Shown: piece after piece, positions 17,030-24,433 of the stretch
Layout of the letters: every line of letters begins with the position of its first letter
Position numbering within the stretch: position 1 is the stretch's first letter
DNA from: Halomarina rubra
GTDB taxonomy: Archaea; Halobacteriota; Halobacteria; Halobacteriales; Haloarculaceae
NCBI RefSeq assembly: GCF_023699475.1
Contig: NZ_JALXFV010000002.1
Coordinates: 124,001-188,000, forward strand
Direction of reading: 5' to 3'
Length of the DNA: 64,000 nt
Notes under the pieces: generated by a model
The model's database searches: none
What the model was told of the DNA's origin: nothing
The model's input: the letters and a program-made list of their open reading frames with translations, nothing else
Program-made: the position numbers and the translations under genes

Positions 17030-18367
17030 ATGGTTTTAGGGACGGACAACCGTGTCCTGACGCTCGGCATCGCTCGGATGGCGGACGCATTGGGCAACTC
17101 GTTTCTCATCATCGTCCTCCCGCTGTACATCGAGAGCGGGCAGATCGACCTCTCCGGCATCGTGGGGGGCAGCCTGTTCGGCGTCGAGTTGACGACGGCG
17201 TTCCTCATCGGTCTCGTGCTGTCGCTGTTCGGCTTCCTCAACAGCTTCGGCCAGCCCATCACGGGACGGTTCTCCGACCGCGTCGGGAAGCGCCGGGTGT
17301 TCGTGCTGTTCGGGTTGGGGCTGTTCGGGGTCGCCAGCGCGGCCTACCCGTTCGTCGAGCAGTACGAGTACGTCCTGCTCATCCGCGCGTTCCAGGGGCT
17401 GGGGGCGGCGTTCACCATCCCCGCGACCATCGCGCTGGTCAACGAGTTCGCCGCCGGAGACACCGAACGCGGGGGGAACTTCGGCGTGTTCAACACGTTC
17501 CGTCTCATCGGGTTCGGGTTCGGCCCCATCGTCGCCGGACTCGTCGTGGACGGCGGTTCCTACGCGACGCCGTGGGGGGAACTCACTGGGTACAACGCCG
17601 CGTTCGGCATCGCCGTCCTCGGGGCCATCGTCAGCTTCGCGCTGGTGACGCTGCTCATCGAGGACCCCCCGCGGCCCGACAACGAGGCGAGCGACGACCT
17701 CTCGTTCCGAGTGTTCGACCGGACCGGCGACACGCTGTTGGACCCGGTGTTCACTCTCGGCGTCGGGACGCTGTTCATGGCGACGACCATCGCGCTGTTC
17801 GCGACGCTCCAAGCCGACATCACCGACGCGCTGGGTGAGGGGTCGTTCCTGTTCAGCGTCCAGTTCGCCGCCGTCGTCATCGCGAACGTCCTGTTCCAGG
17901 TGCCCATCGGCCGCGCGAGCGACGAGTACGGTCGGCGACCGTTCATCGTCGCCGGGTTCGCGCTGCTCGTCCCCTCGGTGTTCCTCCAGGGGTACGTCCC
18001 GGGCATCGCCGAGACGTGGGCGGGCCTCGTCCCGGCGGACAGCGCCGGCCTGGTCGCGCCGTTGTTGATGCTCTTCTTCCGCCTGCTCCAGGGAGTCGCC
18101 GTCGCGCTCGTGTTCGCCCCGTCGCTCGCGCTCGCGGGTGACCTCGCGGGAGCGGGTCGTTCGGGGACCACGCTGTCGGTGCTGACGACGGCGTTCGGTC
18201 TCGGCGTCGCCATCGGGCCGCTCGCGGCGGGCTACTTCATCCGTTTCGGCTTCGCCGCCCCGTTCACGTTCGGAGCGGTCATCGCCGCCCTCGCGCTGGT
18301 GTTGGTCTACTCGCAGGTCGAGGACTCGCTGGGGACGACGGCCGGGGAGCCGACCCCACAGGACTGA
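17030..18367 (+). CDS. Major facilitator superfamily transporter
   Basis: The product has 445 residues and about 12 hydrophobic segments. The MFS loop 2-3 motif is recognisable as GQPITGRFSDRVGKRRVFVL, and a second copy IGRASDEYGRRPFIVA lies after the central loop. The substrate is unknown; the general architecture is drug/metabolite exporter-like. It stands as a single gene, divergent from the DUF5789-like gene. Confidence 0.88.
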   Translation: MVLGTDNRVLTLGIARMADALGNSFLIIVLPLYIESGQIDLSGIVGGSLFGVELTTAFLIGLVLSLFGFLNSFGQPITGRFSDRVGKRRVFVLFGLGLFGVASAAYPFVEQYEYVLLIRAFQGLGAAFTIPATIALVNEFAAGDTERGGNFGVFNTFRLIGFGFGPIVAGLVVDGGSYATPWGELTGYNAAFGIAVLGAIVSFALVTLLIEDPPRPDNEASDDLSFRVFDRTGDTLLDPVFTLGVGTLFMATTIALFATLQADITDALGEGSFLFSVQFAAVVIANVLFQVPIGRASDEYGRRPFIVAGFALLVPSVFLQGYVPGIAETWAGLVPADSAGLVAPLLMLFFRLLQGVAVALVFAPSLALAGDLAGAGRSGTTLSVLTTAFGLGVAIGPLAAGYFIRFGFAAPFTFGAVIAALALVLVYSQVEDSLGTTAGEPTPQD

Positions 18368-18414
18368 CCGACGCGTGCGAACCGGGCCGGGTGTCGTGTT
18401 CACATAGGCCATAT

Positions 18415-18422
18415 CGTTTAAC
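18415..18422 (+). promoter_or_regulatory. TATA-like element of the sppA-like gene
   Basis: The sequence cgtttaac lies about 27 bp before the ATG at 18446 and supports that start over the GTG at 18437. Confidence 0.45.
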
Positions 18423-18445
18423 CCGTCGCCGGCCGCGTGGTCGGT

Positions 18446-19444
18446 ATGGTCGAAGTTGACAGCAGGGAACGCGCGCTCGGGCACCTCGCCGTGGTGCTCG
18501 TCGGCGCGCTGGTCGGTCTCGTCGTCGGGTGGCTGTTGTTCGTCGAGTGGATCGGCGAGTACACCATCCTCGGCGCACTCCTGATGCTCCTCGCGGGTCT
18601 CGTCGGTCTCCGACTCGCCGGGCCGGTCGCCTCGCGACTCCAGCCGCGGTACAACGTCGCGGAGGTCGCCGTCGAGGGACCCATCACCCGCAACGGCGGC
18701 GGCGGGCCGGTCCCGGGTGGCGTGCGGGGGACGCCGGCCGACGACGTCGTCGAGCAGATCGAGGCGGCCGACGCCGACGACAACGTCGACGCGCTGCTCG
18801 TGAAGCTGAACACACCCGGCGGGGAGGTGGTCCCCAGCGACGACATCCGGAACGCGGCGCTGGCGTTCGAGGGGCCGACGGTCGCGTACACGACCGACAC
18901 CTGCGCCAGCGGCGGCTACTGGATAGCCAGCGGCTGTGACGAACTGTGGGCACGAGACACGAGCATCGTCGGCTCCATCGGCGTCATCGGGTCGCGGGTC
19001 AACGCCACGGACCTCGCCGACCAGTTGGGTCTCTCCTACGAGCGCTTCGCCGCCGGAAAGTACAAGGACGCGGGCACCGCGCTCCGCGAACTCGAACCCG
19101 AGGAGCGCGAGTACCTCCAGGGTATCATCGACGACTACTACCAGCACTTCGTCGAGCGGGTCGCTCAGGGACGGGGGATGGCCCCCGGCGACATCCGCCA
19201 GACCGAGGCGCGAGTCTACATCGGCGAACGCGCCTACGACCTCGGTCTCGTCGACGCGCTGGGGACCCGCGACGACGCACTCGACCACGTCGAGGAGATT
19301 CTCGGAGCGGCCGTCAGCGCCGTCGAGTTCCGACCGTCGCGTTCGCCGATGCAGCGACTCTCGCGGGGGGCCAGTCGGACCGCCTACGCCTTCGGCGCGG
19401 GCATCGCCAGCCGTGTCGACGACGACCTCTCGATTCGGCTCTGA
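18446..19444 (+). CDS. sppA: Signal peptide peptidase SppA (S49 serine protease)
   Basis: The product has 332 residues from the ATG at 18446. Two transmembrane helices span about residues 12-33 and 40-58, placing the catalytic domain outside or at the membrane. The S49 fold follows: LLVKLNTPGGEVVPSDDI, the nucleophile Ser155 in DTCASGGYWIASG, and the general base Lys in AAGKYKDAG (Lys205 or Lys207; spacing to the known Bacillus SppA dyad favours 207). It degrades cleaved signal peptides or membrane-associated peptides. The single S49 domain is like Bacillus SppA, not the tandem E. coli form. Confidence 0.9.
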   Translation: MVEVDSRERALGHLAVVLVGALVGLVVGWLLFVEWIGEYTILGALLMLLAGLVGLRLAGPVASRLQPRYNVAEVAVEGPITRNGGGGPVPGGVRGTPADDVVEQIEAADADDNVDALLVKLNTPGGEVVPSDDIRNAALAFEGPTVAYTTDTCASGGYWIASGCDELWARDTSIVGSIGVIGSRVNATDLADQLGLSYERFAAGKYKDAGTALRELEPEEREYLQGIIDDYYQHFVERVAQGRGMAPGDIRQTEARVYIGERAYDLGLVDALGTRDDALDHVEEILGAAVSAVEFRPSRSPMQRLSRGASRTAYAFGAGIASRVDDDLSIRL

Positions 19445-19492
19445 GACGGTCGACGGAGCGGGCAGGGGCGACCGGGGGCGAGACCGTCTACA

Positions 19493-19502
19493 GGTTATTT
19501 AC
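19493..19502 (+). promoter_or_regulatory. TATA-like element of the DUF373 gene
   Basis: The sequence ggttatttac is centred about 28 bp before the GTG at 19526, supporting GTG initiation of a leaderless transcript. Confidence 0.5.
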
Positions 19503-19525
19503 CCCGGGAGGGCCTCCTCGGAACC

Positions 19526-20656
19526 GTGAGTACGCTCGTCCTCTGTCTCGACCGCGACGGCCGTGTCGCGGCCGACCGCGACCCTCCGCTGGTCGGTGAC
19601 GACCACGTCGAGCGCCTCGTCACCGAGGTCGGCGTCGCGGACCCCGAGGACGCCCGCGTCAACAGCCTCCTCGAAGCGCTCCGGGTCGCCCGCGACGTCC
19701 GCGCGGAGGGCGAGGAGGCCGTCGTCGCCGTTGTCTCCAGCCGCGGGGACACCGTCGACGGCGACCGGACCATCGCCCGGCAGGTCGAGGCGCTCGTCGC
19801 CGACCACCGTCCCGACGCGGCGGTCATCGTCGTCGACAGCGCCGAGGACGAACAGATCGTCCCCATCGTCGAGAGTCGTGTCCGCGTCGACGCCGTCGAC
19901 CGCGTCGTCGTCCGACAGGCCCGCGACATCGAGTCGACGTACTACCTCCTCAAGCAGTTCCTCGGCGACGAGGAGTTGCGCGCGGCCGTCCTCATCCCGC
20001 TGGGGGCGGCGCTCGTCGCCTTCCCCGTCTTGCTGGCGGTCGCCGACAGCGTCGCCGTCGCGCTGTCGGTCGTCGCCGGCGTCGTCGGGACGTTCTTCCT
20101 CTACAAGGGTCTCGGCGTCGACGACCTCCTGAAGAGCCTCCCGCAGGCGGTCAGCGACGCGTTCTACGCCGGGCAGGTGTCGTTCGTCACCTACGTCGTC
20201 GCCGCCGGACTCGCGCTGGTCGGCGCGTTCGTCGGCGTGCTCGCCGCCTCCGAGATGGACGAGGGGCCGCTGCTGGCCGCGATGCGCTTCTGTTACGAGA
20301 GCGTCCCGTGGCTCTCGTTGGCGGCGCTCGCAGCCGCGACGGGGCGTCTCCTCGACGAGATGCTCCGCGAGGAGCGCATCCGGAGCGCGCTGATGACCCT
20401 GCCGTTCGGCATCGTCGCCATCGGGTTCGTCGTTCGCGGGTTCACCGCGTACTTCCTGGAGAACGCGGGCGTCGTCGCCCCGCTGGTCGTCCCGGCGGCG
20501 GAACTCGGCGCGCTCACCGTCCAGCGTGTCCAGTTGACGGCGGAAGCGCGACTCGTCGTCTTCGTCGTCCTGGGGGTGTTCGTCAGCCTCGTCGGCGTCG
20601 TGGTCTCCTCGTTCATGGACGGTCTCTCCGTCGAAGAGTACGAGACCCGACCGTGA
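19526..20656 (+). CDS. DUF373 family membrane protein
   Basis: The product has 376 residues with a GTG start at 19526. The N-terminal ~130 residues are a soluble alpha/beta domain (MSTLVLCLDRDGRVAADRDPP and AAVIVVDSAEDEQIVPIVES). The C-terminal part has about six or seven hydrophobic helices. This two-part layout and the LCLDRD opening match archaeal DUF373 proteins, whose function is unknown. It is convergent with arsC, 18 bp apart. Confidence 0.85.
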   Translation: MSTLVLCLDRDGRVAADRDPPLVGDDHVERLVTEVGVADPEDARVNSLLEALRVARDVRAEGEEAVVAVVSSRGDTVDGDRTIARQVEALVADHRPDAAVIVVDSAEDEQIVPIVESRVRVDAVDRVVVRQARDIESTYYLLKQFLGDEELRAAVLIPLGAALVAFPVLLAVADSVAVALSVVAGVVGTFFLYKGLGVDDLLKSLPQAVSDAFYAGQVSFVTYVVAAGLALVGAFVGVLAASEMDEGPLLAAMRFCYESVPWLSLAALAAATGRLLDEMLREERIRSALMTLPFGIVAIGFVVRGFTAYFLENAGVVAPLVVPAAELGALTVQRVQLTAEARLVVFVVLGVFVSLVGVVVSSFMDGLSVEEYETRP

Positions 20657-20674
20657 GGGCGTGTGCGGCTACGT

Positions 20675-21103
20675 CTACGTCTCTCGTTCGTCGAACAGCG
20701 CGACGACCCGCGCTTCGACGTCGTCGCGTATCTCCCGGACGCGTTCGGGGTCCTGCCCGTGGGGGTCGTCGAGGTCCCAGTCGCGCACCTCGACGCCCGC
20801 CGCCGTGTCGAGGCTGAGCGTCGAACAACCCATCGTCGCGACCAGGTCGCAGGCTTCGAGGTCGTCGGTCGACACTGCTCGTGGCGTCCGGCCGGCGAGG
20901 TCGAACCCCGCTTCGCCCATCACCTCGATTACGACGTCGTGGACGTCGTCGGCGGGGTGGGTGCCGCCGGTCAGGATCTCGACGCGGTCACCGAGGTCGC
21001 GTCGGTCGCGTTCTCGCTCGGCGAAGGCGGTCGCCATCTGGGAGCGACCGGCGTTCTGGACACAGACGAAGGCGATACGGGTCGGGTCGGTGGTGTCGGT
21101 CAT
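20675..21103 (-). CDS. arsC: Arsenate reductase-like low-molecular-weight phosphatase
   Basis: The product has 142 residues. The P-loop FVCVQNAGRSQMATAF follows the CX5R(S/T) signature of the LMW-PTP/ArsC (thioredoxin-coupled) family near residue 14. A DP pair in VRDWDLDDPHGQDP is the general acid region. A further Cys in ATMGCSTL is available for the redox relay. It is the third gene of an arsR-acr3-arsC operon, so reduction of arsenate to arsenite for export is the natural role. Confidence 0.88.
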   Translation of the reverse strand: MTDTTDPTRIAFVCVQNAGRSQMATAFAERERDRRDLGDRVEILTGGTHPADDVHDVVIEVMGEAGFDLAGRTPRAVSTDDLEACDLVATMGCSTLSLDTAAGVEVRDWDLDDPHGQDPERVREIRDDVEARVVALFDERET

Positions 21104-21149
21104 GGTGGTCTGTCGGTGGTGAGGTGTCGGTCGGTGGTCTGTTCCTCGG

Positions 21150-22310
21150 TCAGTCGTCGGTCGTCGTATCGGTGGCGGTGCGGGCGGTCCCTCCGCCGGA
21201 GGTGCCCCAGTCGAGTCGCCGCTGGAAGTACAGCGCGACGTTGACCAGCGCGAGCAGGACGGGCACCTCGATGAGCGGGCCGACGACGGTGGTGAACGCG
21301 ACGCCAGACCCGACGCCGAAGACGGCGACGGCGACGGCGATGGCCAACTCGAAGTTGTTCGAGGCGGCGGTGAAGCCGATGGCCGTCGTCGTCGAGTAGT
21401 CCGCGCCGACGCCCCGGCCCATTCCGAAGCTCACGAGGAACATCACGACGAAGTAGACGGTGAGCGGGACGGCGATGAGCAGCACGTCGCCCGGCGCGGC
21501 GACGATGGTCTCGCCCTGGGTGGCGAACATCACGACGATGGTGAACAGCAACGCGACGAGCGTCAGCGGGTCGATGCGCGGGACGAACGACTCCTCGTAC
21601 CACTCCTCGCTCCTCGCTCGCGTCCCGACGTACCGACTGAGGAAGCCCGCCGCGAAGGGGATGCCGAGGAAGACGACGATGGCCTCGAACACCTGTGTCG
21701 TCGAGATATCGAACGTGGTGACGCCGGCGACTAGCGACTCCATGCCCAGCGCGGGCGGGAGCACCAGCGCGAAGAACCAGACGTAGACGCCGTACGTGAG
21801 GATCTGGAACAGACTGTTGAACGCGACGAGTCCGGTGACGTACTCCGTCGACCCGTCGGCGAGGTCGTTCCAGACGAGCACCATCGCGATACACCGTGCC
21901 ATCCCGATGAACACGAGACCGAGGAAGAACTCGGGGCGTGCGGGGAGACCGGGGACGACCCCGCCGAAGAAGACGACCGCCAGCCCGAACATCAGCGTCG
22001 GGCCGATGAGCCAGTTCTGGACGAGGCTCAACCCGAGCACGCGCCAGTTGCCGAACACCGTCCGGAGCTGTGAGTAGTCGGCTTTCGCCAGCGGCGGGTA
22101 CATCATCGCGACCAGCCCGATTTCGACGAGACGCAGGTCCCGAATCGGCTCGGTCACCGACGGGGCGACGGAGCCCAGTCCGACGCCCAGCGCCATCGCG
22201 CCGAGAATCCAGACGGTGAGATACTTGTCGAGGAAGTCCATCGAGCGCGGGTCGCCACAGCTCGCACAGTCGCAGTTCGGGCCGTGGTCGTGGTCGGTCG
22301 CGGCGCTCAT
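21150..22310 (-). CDS. arsB: Arsenite efflux transporter, ACR3 family
   Basis: The product has 386 residues from the ATG at 22310 (MSAATDHDHGPNCDCASCG). It has ten hydrophobic segments. The conserved Cys of ACR3 transporters lies in IGMARCIAMVLVWNDLA, and a second conserved region is FTAASNNFELAIAVAVA. The N-terminal extension carries three Cys and two His before the first helix and may bind metalloid. The start overlaps the arsR stop (ATGA). The symbol arsB is commonly used for this gene in archaeal operons, though acr3 is more exact. Confidence 0.92.
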   Translation of the reverse strand: MSAATDHDHGPNCDCASCGDPRSMDFLDKYLTVWILGAMALGVGLGSVAPSVTEPIRDLRLVEIGLVAMMYPPLAKADYSQLRTVFGNWRVLGLSLVQNWLIGPTLMFGLAVVFFGGVVPGLPARPEFFLGLVFIGMARCIAMVLVWNDLADGSTEYVTGLVAFNSLFQILTYGVYVWFFALVLPPALGMESLVAGVTTFDISTTQVFEAIVVFLGIPFAAGFLSRYVGTRARSEEWYEESFVPRIDPLTLVALLFTIVVMFATQGETIVAAPGDVLLIAVPLTVYFVVMFLVSFGMGRGVGADYSTTTAIGFTAASNNFELAIAVAVAVFGVGSGVAFTTVVGPLIEVPVLLALVNVALYFQRRLDWGTSGGGTARTATDTTTDD

Positions 22311-22696
22311 CGGCTCACCGTCCCGTCGAGTGCGACCAGCAGCGCCGTCCCGCGCGGCGTGATACGGTACATCCGCCACCGTCCGTCCTTGCGCTTGGTG
22401 ACGACGCCCGCCTCCGCCAGCGTCGACAGCGCGTGGCTGACCGCGCTCTCGCTCACGTCGACCAGCGGCACGAGTTCACAGACACACAGTTCGCCGTCGG
22501 CGGCGTGGAGCGCACGCCCGAGCCGATAGCGCGTGTCGTTCGCCAGCGCCGACAGCGCCCCGAGGTCCGTCTCGACGCGGTCGTCGTCGCCGAGGTCGAA
22601 CGCCTCGAGTTCCGCGAGGCGCTGGTCGACGTCCTCCTCGCAACACTCCCCGAGTTCGTCTTCGAGGTACCGTCTGAGCCGAGTCGATTGAGGCAC
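22307..22696 (-). CDS. arsR: ArsR-family arsenic-responsive repressor
   Basis: The product has 129 residues with a GTG start at 22696. The winged helix contains ELCVCELVPLVDVSESAVSH, the classic As(III)-binding Cys-x-Cys in the DNA-recognition region. An additional N-terminal Cys pair in ELGECCEED could complete a three-coordinate site. It would repress its own operon until arsenite binds. It is the first gene of arsR-acr3-arsC and is divergent from the dph6-like gene. Confidence 0.93.
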   Translation of the reverse strand: MPQSTRLRRYLEDELGECCEEDVDQRLAELEAFDLGDDDRVETDLGALSALANDTRYRLGRALHAADGELCVCELVPLVDVSESAVSHALSTLAEAGVVTKRKDGRWRMYRITPRGTALLVALDGTVSR

Positions 22697-22720
22697 TGTT
22701 CAACCGTCTTCGGCGATGGA

Positions 22721-22728
22721 TATTAGTA
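22721..22728 (-). promoter_or_regulatory. TATA-like element of the ars operon
   Basis: On the minus strand the sequence is tactaata, about 28 bp before the arsR GTG, consistent with a leaderless start. Confidence 0.5.
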
Positions 22729-22797
22729 GTGCCGTTCGAGAGTGGCCGAGAGAGGTTCGAAAGGTCACCTACTTCTCCACTGGGGGCCTCGATGTAT

Positions 22798-22820
22798 GAA
22801 CACTAATTGAATTGATGTTC
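22798..22820. promoter_or_regulatory. 23-bp imperfect palindrome, possible operator
   Basis: The sequence reads gaacactaattgaattgatgttc (arms gaaca/tgttc and aatt/aatt around a central g). It lies about 100 bp upstream of arsR and about 58 bp before the dph6-like ATG. ArsR-family operators are often AT-rich palindromes like this, but which gene it controls is not shown. Confidence 0.5.
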
Positions 22821-22878
22821 GTACCGGGAACCGCTCGGAGACCGGAGGCGCTAACCGGGCGCACTCGGTAGCGAGGGT

Positions 22879-23592
22879 ATGCAACCGTGGGTCAGCCTCT
22901 TCTCGGGCGGGAAGGACTCCTCGTGGGCGCTGTATCGCGCGCTCGAAGCGGGCCACCCCGTCGAGCGCCTCGTCACCGTCCACCCGCAGGGCGACTCGTA
23001 CATGTACCACACCCCGGCGACGACGCTGGCGAGTCTCGCGGCCGAGTCGACCGGTATCGAGTTGCTCGACGTCCGCCCCGACGACTTCGGGGCCGAGGAC
23101 GCCGAGGACTCGGGGGCACAGGGCGACGCCGAACTCGAACCGCTCGAACGCGCCCTCGAATCGCTCGCCGAGGAGTGGGGCGGCATCGGCGGCGTCACGG
23201 CTGGTGCGGTCGAGAGCACGTTCCAGACCTCCCGTATCGAGGCGATGTGCGACCGTCTCGACGCCGAGTTGTTCGCGCCGCTCTGGCAGCGGGACCCCCA
23301 CGACCTCGCCGACGCGATGCTCGACGCCGGGTTCGAGATCACGATCGTCCAGGTCGCCGCTCACGGTCTCGACGAGTCGTGGCTGGGCCGCACGCTCGAC
23401 CGCGAGGCCATCGAGGAACTCACCGCGCTCAACGAGGAGTACGGCGTCCACGTCCTGGGGGAAGGCGGCGAGTTCGAGACGTTGGTCGTCGACGCCCCAC
23501 ACATGGACCGGCGCATCGAGTTGGAGTACGGCACGGTGTGGGAGGGGACGCGCGGTCACCTCCGCATCGAAGACGCCTGGCTGGCGGACTGA
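22879..23592 (+). CDS. dph6: Dph6-like diphthine-ammonia ligase (ATP-PPase)
   Basis: The product has 237 residues. The PP-loop FSGGKDSSWALYRAL near residue 8 is the ATP pyrophosphatase signature. AEEWGGIGGVTAGAVESTFQ and LGEGGEFETLVVDAP are hallmarks of the MJ0570/Dph6 family. It would perform the last step of diphthamide synthesis on translation elongation factor 2 (established for the eukaryotic homologue; inferred here). The gene starts on the other side of the ars promoter region. Confidence 0.88.
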   Translation: MQPWVSLFSGGKDSSWALYRALEAGHPVERLVTVHPQGDSYMYHTPATTLASLAAESTGIELLDVRPDDFGAEDAEDSGAQGDAELEPLERALESLAEEWGGIGGVTAGAVESTFQTSRIEAMCDRLDAELFAPLWQRDPHDLADAMLDAGFEITIVQVAAHGLDESWLGRTLDREAIEELTALNEEYGVHVLGEGGEFETLVVDAPHMDRRIELEYGTVWEGTRGHLRIEDAWLAD

Positions 23593-23598
23593 GCGGTC

Positions 23599-24342
23599 TT
23601 ACAACTCCACCGTCTCGCCGTCGTCGGGAATCTCGACCTGCCCGTCGTGGGCCGTCTCCGCGAGCGCCTGTGCTAACCCGTCGCGAGTCAGCAGGCAGTG
23701 GTTGATCGCCTCCATGTGGACCGCGACGACGGGCGCGTCGGTGTGCTCACACACCGCGGTCACGTCTTCGGCGGCCATCGTGATGGGGCGACTCTCCTCG
23801 AACTGCGCCGCGCCGGCGTTGACGACGACTGCTGTCGGGTCGTGGTCGTCGAGCGTCTCCGCCACGGCGTCGTACCAGACCGTGTCGCCCGCGAGGTAGA
23901 GGCGTTCGTCGCTCGCTTCGACGACGAACCCACAGACGGGGGCCATCCGCTCGGCCCACTCGCCGTGGCCGTGGCGGGCGGGCGTTCGGGTGAGCGTCAG
24001 TCCGTCGAACTCGACGGACTCCGCGACGACGCGGACGTCCTCGAACGTCTCCGACAGCGACGCCTCGTCCTCGGGTTGGCAGAACACCGGGAGACCGGCG
24101 TCGGCGAACCGTTCGCGCGCCGGGTCGTCGAGGTGGTCGTGGTGCAGGTGAGTGAGGACGATAGCGTCGGCGTCCCACTCGACGTCCTCCGGCAGGTCAC
24201 AGAGCGGGTTCCGTCGGTCGTTGGGCGAACCGTCGATGGGTGGGTTGACGCCGCTGTCGCTGCACATCGGGTCGACGAGCAGGCGGGTGTCGCCGAGGTC
24301 GACGAGGAGCGTCGCGTGTCGGACGAGGGTGACCGAGACCAT
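23599..24342 (-). CDS. Metallo-beta-lactamase fold hydrolase
   Basis: The product has 247 residues, starting MVSVTLVRHATLLVDLGD. The metal motif VLTHLHHDHLDDP supplies the HxHxDH set. Further ligands are present as ARHGHGEW, LAGDTVWYD and VAVHMEAINHC. This arrangement matches the UlaG-like/L-ascorbate lactonase-like branch of MBL proteins. The substrate is unknown. The next gene on this strand is gltB, 91 bp upstream. Confidence 0.85.
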   Translation of the reverse strand: MVSVTLVRHATLLVDLGDTRLLVDPMCSDSGVNPPIDGSPNDRRNPLCDLPEDVEWDADAIVLTHLHHDHLDDPARERFADAGLPVFCQPEDEASLSETFEDVRVVAESVEFDGLTLTRTPARHGHGEWAERMAPVCGFVVEASDERLYLAGDTVWYDAVAETLDDHDPTAVVVNAGAAQFEESRPITMAAEDVTAVCEHTDAPVVAVHMEAINHCLLTRDGLAQALAETAHDGQVEIPDDGETVEL

Positions 24343-24433
24343 AGCGTCGTCTCACGGGCGAGGAGCAAACCGGTTGTGACGCCGGCAGGAGAGGGGCCGA
24401 GCGGGTGTGCACCTCCGTCCGGTGGGGGTCCGC

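Noticed and set aside
17036-19288. 750-codon open frame on the minus strand
   Set aside because: It is an antisense shadow of the MFS and SppA genes; the composition is Asp/Arg/Glu-rich without domains.
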